A DNA stretch of 64,000 bases. Origin: Dendrophyllia cribrosa (Eukaryota > Cnidaria > Anthozoa > Scleractinia > Dendrophylliidae). Where the stretch lies: NCBI GenBank assembly GCA_024195265.1, contig JAJLRJ010000007.1, positions 8,977,328 through 9,041,327 of the forward strand, given 5' to 3'. Position 1 is the stretch's first letter; every line of letters starts with the position of its first letter. This document shows positions 57,421 through 64,000 of the stretch, in pieces. The translations under genes and the position numbers were made by a program. The notes below the pieces were generated by a model. It was not told where the DNA came from. It searched no databases and saw only the letters and a program-made list of their open reading frames with translations.

Positions 57421-58069
57421 AGAACGTATGGCGAAAGAAATGCGGTAATGCCTCGCTAAATGTGATTGACCGTTAAAGTATTAATCAGGAAACCGTTTTA
57501 TCTTCTTTTGGAGCTAATGATGAGTGACTTGTGACATGTGACGGAGAAATATACGGTTAATCCAGAGCAGAATTGTGCGTGGACGAAGAAAGTTTCCGAC
57601 GATGGCTCGCTTCGGTGACCTTCCGGGTACCGTACAAAAGCTGTTGTTATTTGCACTGTGATGAGTTAATAGACCTCCACTAAAAACAAACAGCATGATC
57701 AGCAAAAAGAGATGGTTTAGACATTCGAATGTTGTGTATGCTGTGCAGAAAGGACTGACAAGTTCTTCGCAATAACGGTTTTACATCTGGTGAAAGTCTC
57801 GATTTGTAGAGTTTTTTAAAATTTTCATTAAAATGCGCTGGAGAAACGATGTCTTACATTTTTCACTTATTAAAGCAGTTTCTGAGGTCAAAATTGGGTT
57901 TAGTGGCACAAACTAAGATCCGGTGTTACCATGGCAACAAAAAAGAAACGATCTCAACAAAGGTCATTTTTGACATCCCCCTGAAGACTTATCTGCCTGC
58001 AAAATATGAAGGGGGGTCAAAAAATTTCATTTCCCACTTTTCTCGATTTTTACAGAGAACTGCTCTTAA

Positions 58070-58898
58070 GGTCGCGGGGGACAGGTTCCGTTCATTAGTA
58101 TGCATTTATGAAAAGAGGATGCACAAAGTGCGACGGCTGATACCGAAAATGCGCGAAATATTCACGAACAGGCTCTGTAATGTTTCTGTATCAATTATTG
58201 CACGTGCAAAGCGCTGTCTAGTAAAATACACTATTTTTTAACGCATTGTTCTTTCCGCATGAAGTGTTGACAATAGCCCGTGGATTAAAATTAGCAAAAT
58301 TACCATAAATATATATTTTTTTGCATTCGTGTTTGGTCGGGAAGCTTCCAGAAGCGTAAAAACAAGCAAGAATTGTGTCCAAGAATTCAGCGCGGATAGA
58401 GAATTTCATGAGTTGACTCTGCAAGGAGGTAAACTAAGTGTATTGCAGATTGTCATATCTGACTCAAAATTTTTAAATAGGCTTTCAAAGGGAAGATATG
58501 AGGCTTCAAATTCTAACATGGACAATTTTACTCCTTTAAAAGATAATAACTTATAATTAACGTTGAAGTAAAAAAATCGGAAACAGATATGACACAATAG
58601 ACGTTTTGACGTATCAGTGAGTGGGGAAATCAACTTGCTTTGTGTTCTTCTCGAGGAGCAAACTTGGACACAAAACCACGTTTTAAAAAAAATAACTTTA
58701 GTGGCTTACAGCATTGCCGCAAAGCGCGATCCCTTCAATAAAAAACAATTCTTACGCACTACCGTTATTCGCCAATATCTCTGTTAAATTTTAGCAAAAT
58801 CGGCTTTCAAACCTTCACGATATAACGTTTTTCAAAGTGACACCCCTGCCAAAATTTTGCCTTATGAATTTATTCATGCCCTGGTATCCCCCGCGACC
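58070..58898. mobile_element. 829-bp TTAA element (family g)
   Basis: TIR GGTCGCGGGGGA and TCCCCCGCGACC are bordered by TTAA at 58066-58069 and 58899-58902. The open frame 57849-58241 crosses its left border and is therefore not accepted. Confidence 0.75.
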
Positions 58899-59054
58899 TT
58901 AAAGACTTCGGTGACTATATTCTAAGGCAGCCAGGAACTCTTCAGGCCACAACAAACCTTCATCTTCGGCGGTCAGAACTTTAGATGGAAAAATATCGGC
59001 GTGAGGCCTTTTTGCCGTAATCATTACGTGGACTGGGCAGTCCAGCTTTTCTAA

Positions 59055-59290
59055 GAGTATCAAAGAGTATCACGAATTTTGTTTCTTTCCACGAGTAATG
59101 ACACTACCTGGATTGTCCAGACAATTCAGACTCGCACGAATCAGGTTTCTTTCCACGAACGAATGACATTAAGTGGATTGGGTAGGCCTGATTTTCTGAC
59201 GTTTTAGACTCGCACGAATCCGGTTTCTTTTCACAAATGAATGACATTACGTGGATTGGGCAGGCCTGATTTTCTAGACATTTCTTTAGG
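59055..59290. repeat. Tandem ~78-bp repeat
   Basis: AGACTCGCACGAATC, GGTTTCTTTCCACGAA and ATGACATTACGTGGATTGGG recur with a 78-bp period (59128 and 59206), with a diverged unit to the left. Confidence 0.65.
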
Positions 59291-59344
59291 ATGGAAAACT
59301 ATTCAATACGTTCTCAATCAGGAATTGTCTCTCACAACGGTCAA

Positions 59345-59850
59345 CTGAGACGTAGTCCATGCATTCATAACAAATCGGCTCGACTACTGCAACATCTTAT
59401 TATATGACCTACCTGACTACTTATTTAACAAACTACAACGTGTGCAGAATGCTTGTGCAAGACTGATTTTTAAAGAACGCAAATTCTGCCATATAAAACC
59501 ACTTTTTATGAAGTGACATTAGTTATCAATTAGATTTACAATCGAGTTTAAAATCCTTTTAATCACTTTTAAGATTCTTCATTTTAGTACCTTCTTATTT
59601 ATCCTCTCTCATTTCTCTTAAGCCTCCATTGACTCCATTGCGATATAATCTTAGGAATTCAAATGATAAATGAACTTTTACTTAGTCATCCTAGTTTTAA
59701 ATCCATAGCATCACTTGGAGACAGGTCCTTTACTTGCGCTGCACCAAAGCTCTGGAATGCGCTACCACTTTATGTTAGAAGCGCCAAGACTGTTGATGTA
59801 TTTAAAAAAAAAAAAAGTTAAAATAGCACCTTTTTCGCTTAGTATTTTTT
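59345..59850 (+). pseudogene. CR1/L2-type LINE ORF2 C-terminal fragment
   Basis: In shifting frames it reads AFITNRLDYCNILLYDLPDY, LQRVQNACARLIFKE and, further on, RSFTCAAPKLWNALPLYVRS and TVDVFKKK. This is the conserved C-terminus of CR1/L2-type elements. Several frameshifts and stops are present. Confidence 0.8.
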
Positions 59851-60269
59851 TCATAGCTTGTATTTTGTAGGTTTTTATCTTTTTAATGTGGTATCTTTAT
59901 TAATTTTATCAGTAATAGATTAGTATTAGGCTTTCTATTTATTTATTTTTTTTTATCTATTAAATCATTGTTATGCGTATTTGAACATTTTTATGAAATT
60001 TGCGCAATAGAAATTGTATCAATATTATTAATTATATAAATTAACACGAAACTAAACGTTATCACAAACTTGAAATTAAAATGAAGTCAATATTTCTTCG
60101 AAACGGCGTTGATATAATGATATAGTTACGCGGAGTACGCAACTTTTAGAGAGTGAAATGAAGATTTCCTACCATTTGGGGTATTTGTCAGTGGTGTCAA
60201 GTATTTATTAAGTTCATTGAATATCGTGGTTACTGTTTAGGGTATGAATTAGGAAGAGATTTATTACAC

Positions 60270-60270
<1 letters not shown>

Positions 60271-60302
<32 letters not shown>

Positions 60303-60313
60303 CAACAACAACG
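60271..60313. repeat. AAT/AAC microsatellite
   Basis: A run of AAT units is followed by AAC units, 60 bp upstream of the mature-peptide exon. Confidence 0.9.
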
Positions 60314-60370
60314 GTGGTATTAATTTTTGTTTGTGTGATAATTACTCCGTCATGTCCGTCTTGCTTTCAG

Positions 60371-60804
60371 TGTCTTCTAAGGAAATGCCCGATGAACAAG
60401 ATCCCGTGGACAATCCGGTTCCTGGGAAAGAAGTCCCTTTAAAATGCGATACTGCTGATGATTGCATAGAGGCGCTACCGCGAGTAGGCCGCAGTAATGG
60501 ACAGGGATTTATTACACGAAATCAATGTGAGAACTTGGAAAATCCTTTGATCTGCCATGTCTTTCTTGGGAGAAAAAGAGGATTGAGTAAGGATGCTTCA
60601 CGGTTTCAAGAAAACCGCGCGACTGAACAGTGTCCTGGACACAATCCATTTTGTCATTTCGGATTGAAAAAGTTCTTAGTTAAGAAGACCAAGCGAGAAG
60701 CAGTTCCGCATTGGGTGGGTGTTACCGACAGTGAAGACATGAGTAAGGAAAAGCCGTGCTCTCCTGATTATGTGGAGTGCCTTGGCAAGCGATCGGTTGG
60801 TTGA
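60371..60804 (+). CDS. Secreted cysteine-rich peptide precursor, main exon
   Basis: After CTTGCTTTCAG the frame encodes residues 24-167. Eight cysteines fall in four close pairs: C49-x5-C55, C76-x8-C85, C111-x6-C118 and C153-x6-C160. Pair 2 is followed by HVFLGRKR and pair 4 by LGKR, both Gly plus basic residues, the signal for cleavage and C-terminal amidation; pair 1 is followed by VGR and pair 3 by HFGLKK. Further cleavage sites are KKTKR at 128-132. Acidic spacers separate the units. I infer a multi-peptide neuropeptide or hormone-like precursor with disulphide loops, but a single eight-cysteine folded domain is also possible. No known family was recognised and no ShK or venom scaffold is seen. 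The ATG at 60331 lies in the intron. AATAAA follows at 61020. Confidence 0.65.
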
Positions 60805-61019
60805 TTTCTTTTTTTGTTTATCCGGCATAACATTGAACACACAGCTATTTCTCAGTAAACGTTGTCTGAAGAACTGTGCATTTTTACATCTCAAGACTTC
60901 AAAGCATTATGGGTCCAGCTCATCTTACCTTAATTCGTATTGCCTGGCGTGTCGGTAACAACATGGCAGACTTTAAAGTATGCTTAATAGTCATTTACCT
61001 AATACTGAACAAGAGAAGC

Positions 61020-61025
61020 AATAAA
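61020..61025 (+). terminator. Poly(A) signal AATAAA
   Basis: AATAAA lies about 215 bp after the stop of the secreted-protein gene, a plausible end of its 3' UTR. Confidence 0.5.
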
Positions 61026-61329
61026 TCTTTTTCCCTAAATTCTCGGCATATTGTTCCGTGAACCCACAATGCCTTGCAGTTTTGGAATGTACCAATGCAC
61101 AATTCTTCAGACGTTTATTGAAATAGCTGTACTACTAAAACGTCTTATATGCCCTGGAATTGTGATTAAGGCCTCATAATTGAGGCTACAAAGGGATTTG
61201 AACACATGACACTAGAACCTTATTTCCAGGTCTCTCGTCTTTCAGAGAACAGGAGGAAGAAAGACTCTAGAAACGAGGTTTTTGACATTTCCTTCATGTC
61301 CACAGTGCGATACTCCTAAAATGATTCAT

Positions 61330-61545
61330 GGTTTATTGTTAGAAGAGCATCGCACTGGGAACACGTCAGTCATGGTTTTAAATCTCGACCGTTAAAGTCT
61401 TGGCAGTTTCAGGATTTTTCTGCACTTATGTAAAGTGCGATCAAGTCATTTTAACCCGTGAATACACAAAAGCGTAATGAACGGGTTATCAGTAACGGTG
61501 GCTAATTCACTCACTTACTCACTCGCTCACTCGCTCACTCCTTCC
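61330..61545 (+). repeat. tRNA-derived SINE with CACT-type tail
   Basis: A tRNA-like head (GTTAGAAGAGCATCGCAC and B-box-like GGTTTTAAATC near 61374) is followed by a body ending GAACGGGTTATCAGTAACGG and a CACT/CTCG repeat tail. The body end recurs at 3165-3236. Confidence 0.55.
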
Positions 61546-61807
61546 ATCAACTGTAAACTTAGTGACGTAATGCTTTGTTACGAATGCGTTTCGTAACAAG
61601 AACATTACGTGAATCCAGCGACAACAATAACTAATTTGTTGTAAACGAATATAAACAACAACAAGCTTAAAGATGTTTCGCATTTGGAGTCTTTAATGCA
61701 ACATTAAAATCGATCGAAAAGGATTTTTCAACCGAGACGCCCGTTTTGATGCGTATCTACCTTGAAATAATAAAATTTAGTCTTAACTCAGTCGAAACTA
61801 AGCATGC

Positions 61808-61890
61808 GTTCCACGATGGTCGAGTGGTGTAGTGCCGGGAATGGCAGTCAGGAGGCTTGAGTTAAAGTCACGTTCAAGATCCTTTTTTTT
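61808..61890 (+). other. tRNA-like Pol III unit
   Basis: A-box TGGTCGAGTGG (61817-61827), B-box-like CGTTCAAGATCC (61871-61882) and a T8 run directly after it (61883-61890). No good cloverleaf forms. Confidence 0.45.
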
Positions 61891-62850
61891 CTTCGGACTG
61901 GATTTTATGAAAGTGATGTACTGTTTTTTTTTTGCGTTCGTGAAAAATTCTTACGTTTAATTTAAAAAAATATCGAACCGTGTCAGTGTGAAAACATAAT
62001 CTTACCGCGTTAGGCGTTAGCATTTCTTATTCACGGGTTGACTCGTAGCAAGCTTTGATTTTTTCCAGTTCTTGAAATTGTGTTTGCTTCCTTCATTTTA
62101 CGGCGTACTGAGTACAGGCGGAAATGGTGAGGTTAAGGGGCGGGTATACGGAAAACAAGGAAACAAAAACCAGAGGTGAACAACGGAGAGAAAAGTCATT
62201 ATTCGTATTAAGATAGCGGGACGTGGAAGAATGATACTGGGAAATTACGCAATATTGCGTGACATTTAATAACAGCAATAAGACCAATAAAAAATGCGGG
62301 AAATGGGCTGTTTAAAATGCGACATTTTCTTTTCTCAGTACCGCAAGATGGTCAAATTTGTCTTACTTTTACATATTTAGGGAATGAGATAAGATAAGGA
62401 GCGGAGTTATTTAGTAGGAACAGGAACTGGGAGAAAAGGATTGGAAATCTATATTTATTCAGTAAACTCCTGGCTATATAAAGGCCTTAGCTTATATGAT
62501 TTAATAAGAGGTTGGATTGTGCCTATAGTCGGCAAAAGGTTATGTCGACGATGCTATAATTGGAATTAAAAGAAGCATACTAAAAAGTGTACAGCTCATC
62601 ACAAACTCTACTGAATTTGTTGGTGTTTTAAACTGCAGTTATGAAATCTCGATAAGTCGAACATCCGAATAAGTCCATTGAAGTTTGCGCTATATCAAAA
62701 CAAATACTCTTTCCCTTTTCATTTCATTACAGAATGTAACCATGTCAACTAAAAAATCTTGATATATATATATATAAGTTGCTATAACGGTTGGAGTTTC
62801 TTGGATTTTACTGCACCTGACTTGATTTCCACTGATGAGCGGTTTTCGTT
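61891..62850. other. No recognised feature
   Basis: Non-coding sequence with a short TA run near 62763-62775. No repeats or genes were recognised. Confidence 0.45.
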
Positions 62851-63315
62851 AGTTTTGCATTGCTACGTTTTGTGATTGGCTAAAAAAACTCACGCCACTT
62901 TCTTAAAGGGGCAGTATCACGAGGTCGAAACTTGAAAACGTCGGCCCAGTTTTCAAGTTTGATTCCACAAATTCAAAAAGACCGTCGAGAAGTGGAGGTA
63001 TTTGTTGAATCAAAAAATCCGTTTTGATAGCCGGAAGAAATAAAAAAATCCCTTTTAACAGGGATATGTCCAAAATTCCGGTGCAAGAATAGTGAACAGT
63101 GCCGCGCGTGGAACCTTGTGATACTGCCCCTTTAAGCGATCAAAAATAATACCAAAATCAATTGTGACTTGCTCGCACGCGTTTTACCGCGCTTGGTGCC
63201 GCTACATGTACTTTATTGGAGCTCTGATTGGTTCTTTGTTTTTTTTCTACTTCTACTATGATTGGTCGGAGTAATTACTATGGTTTTCATTTACGATGCT
63301 CAAGTAAAAACCCAC
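62850..63315. repeat. Dispersed repeat (inverse of 35055-35290) with MITE insert
   Basis: The inverted copy of the repeat at the end of the CNBD gene. The family f MITE (62907-63131) interrupts it at a TTAA. Confidence 0.65.
62907..63131. mobile_element. TTAA MITE (family f), copy 2
   Basis: 225 bp, AGGGGCAGTATCACGAGGT and complement, TTAA at 62903-62906 and 63132-63135. It is nearly identical to 41607-41830. The empty relative at 35195-35198 confirms the borders. Confidence 0.85.
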
Positions 63316-63541
63316 TATATAAACGTATCATTATGGGATAAATACTAATACTAATAGAACGTAATTTCTGATGGTTTATCACCAGATGCCTAAATTAAAT
63401 GTACACAGATCCTTAGACATTTGCCGTGATAATCCGGATTATTGGAATTCCTTTTTCTGCAAATATACGGGGAGAAAATAGACTTCCGCTAGCTTGCAAC
63501 AGAGAAGGTAATAGAACAGTACTACCTCTATCACTTCCGTA

Positions 63542-64000
63542 ACACTAACACTCACATGACACTATCACTCCCGTAACACTGTCACTTCCGTGACTCTATC
63601 ACTCCCGTGACACTAACACTCACATGACACTATCACTCCCGTGACACTGTCACTTCCGTGACTCTATCACTCCCGTGACACTAACACTCACATGACACTA
63701 TCACTCCCGTGACACTGTCACTTCCGTGACTCTATCACTTCCGTAACACTAACACTCACATGACACTATCACTCCCGTAACACTGTCACTTCCGTGACTC
63801 TATCACTCCCGTGACACTAACACTCACATGACACTATCACTTCCGTGACACTGTCACTTCCGTGACTCTATCACTCCCGTGACACTAACACTCCCGTGAC
63901 ACTATCACTCCCGTGACACTATCAATTGCGTGACACTATCACTCCTGTGACACCATCAATTCCATGACACTATCACTCCTGTGACACCATCAATTCCATG
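63542..64000. repeat. 17-bp minisatellite with 68-bp higher-order unit
   Basis: Monomers such as ACACTATCACTCCCGTG are 17 bp. Four variants (ACACTAACACTCACATG, ACACTATCACTCCCGTR, ACACTGTCACTTCCGTG, ACTCTATCACTCCCGTG) repeat in fixed order, starting at 63542, 63610, 63678, 63746 and 63814 and, with a changed first monomer, 63882. The order breaks down after about 63890. The array continues past the window. Confidence 0.9.

Larger units (their letters stand above)
55738..57682. mobile_element. 1.9-kb element with ~195-bp TIRs
   Basis: AGTGGAGGTCCATTAACCCA at the left is mirrored by GTTAATAGACCTCCACT at the right; arms extend to about 55930 and 57468 (shared AACAACAGCTTTTGTA, CGGAAGGTCACC and CGGTTTTCTGATTAA in opposite orientation). 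Inside are a 129-codon minus frame (56145-56534) and a LINE fragment. No known transposase was recognised. Confidence 0.65.

Noticed and set aside
57849..58241. 130-codon open frame
   Set aside because: It crosses the left border of the TTAA element at 58070-58898 and has no recognisable motif.
60331..60370. ATG at 60331 as start of the cysteine-rich protein
   Set aside because: It lies in the intron before a clear CTTGCTTTCAG acceptor, and the signal-peptide exon at 55106 has the matching phase.

Overview
The window looks like nuclear DNA of an anthozoan cnidarian, most likely a stony coral. It is AT-rich with small coding exons, GT-AG introns of 5-15 kb and very dense, nested mobile DNA. 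It carries Penelope-like, Polinton/Maverick, Crypton-like, TTAA-targeting foldback and LINE sequences together. This is an inference from gene style and element mix; no species marker is present.

Three host genes can be read by matching exon phase and splice sites. (1) A minus-strand M13 (neprilysin / endothelin-converting-enzyme type) metallopeptidase has its membrane-anchor exon at 16351-16585 and its next exon at 616-806, joined across a 15.5 kb intron; the catalytic exons lie off the left edge. (2) A plus-strand 462-residue protein with two cyclic-nucleotide-binding domains has exons at 22821-22950, 33190-33277 and 33863-35033. (3) A plus-strand secreted cysteine-rich protein has a signal-peptide exon at 55106-55175 and a mature exon at 60371-60804; it looks like a peptide precursor with basic cleavage and amidation sites. 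A weaker candidate first exon with an NRF1-like promoter lies near 42.9-43.2 kb.

Nearly everything else is mobile DNA or repeats inside the introns. The M13 intron holds a Penelope-like element with an inverted 5' half, a decayed Polinton/adintovirus-like capsid-related and protease region, a 3.2 kb TTAA foldback element containing another transposon, a foldback with minisatellite arms, and tRNA-like Pol III units. The region 18.6-22.0 kb is a segmental duplication with transposons present in one copy only. The first intron of the CNBD gene holds a 1.3 kb near-perfect palindrome and a 4.1 kb LINE inserted in a MITE, which itself interrupts a Crypton-like recombinase fragment. From 35 to 54 kb there are nested TIR elements, tandem repeats and an inverted pair of a ~1 kb repeat. 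The intron of the secreted gene contains two LINE fragments and two TIR elements. The right edge is a 17-bp minisatellite with a 68-bp higher-order unit.

A recurring theme is TIR elements flanked by TTAA. At least nine insertions are visible, and several MITEs have their pre-insertion site preserved elsewhere in the same window, so their boundaries can be read directly.
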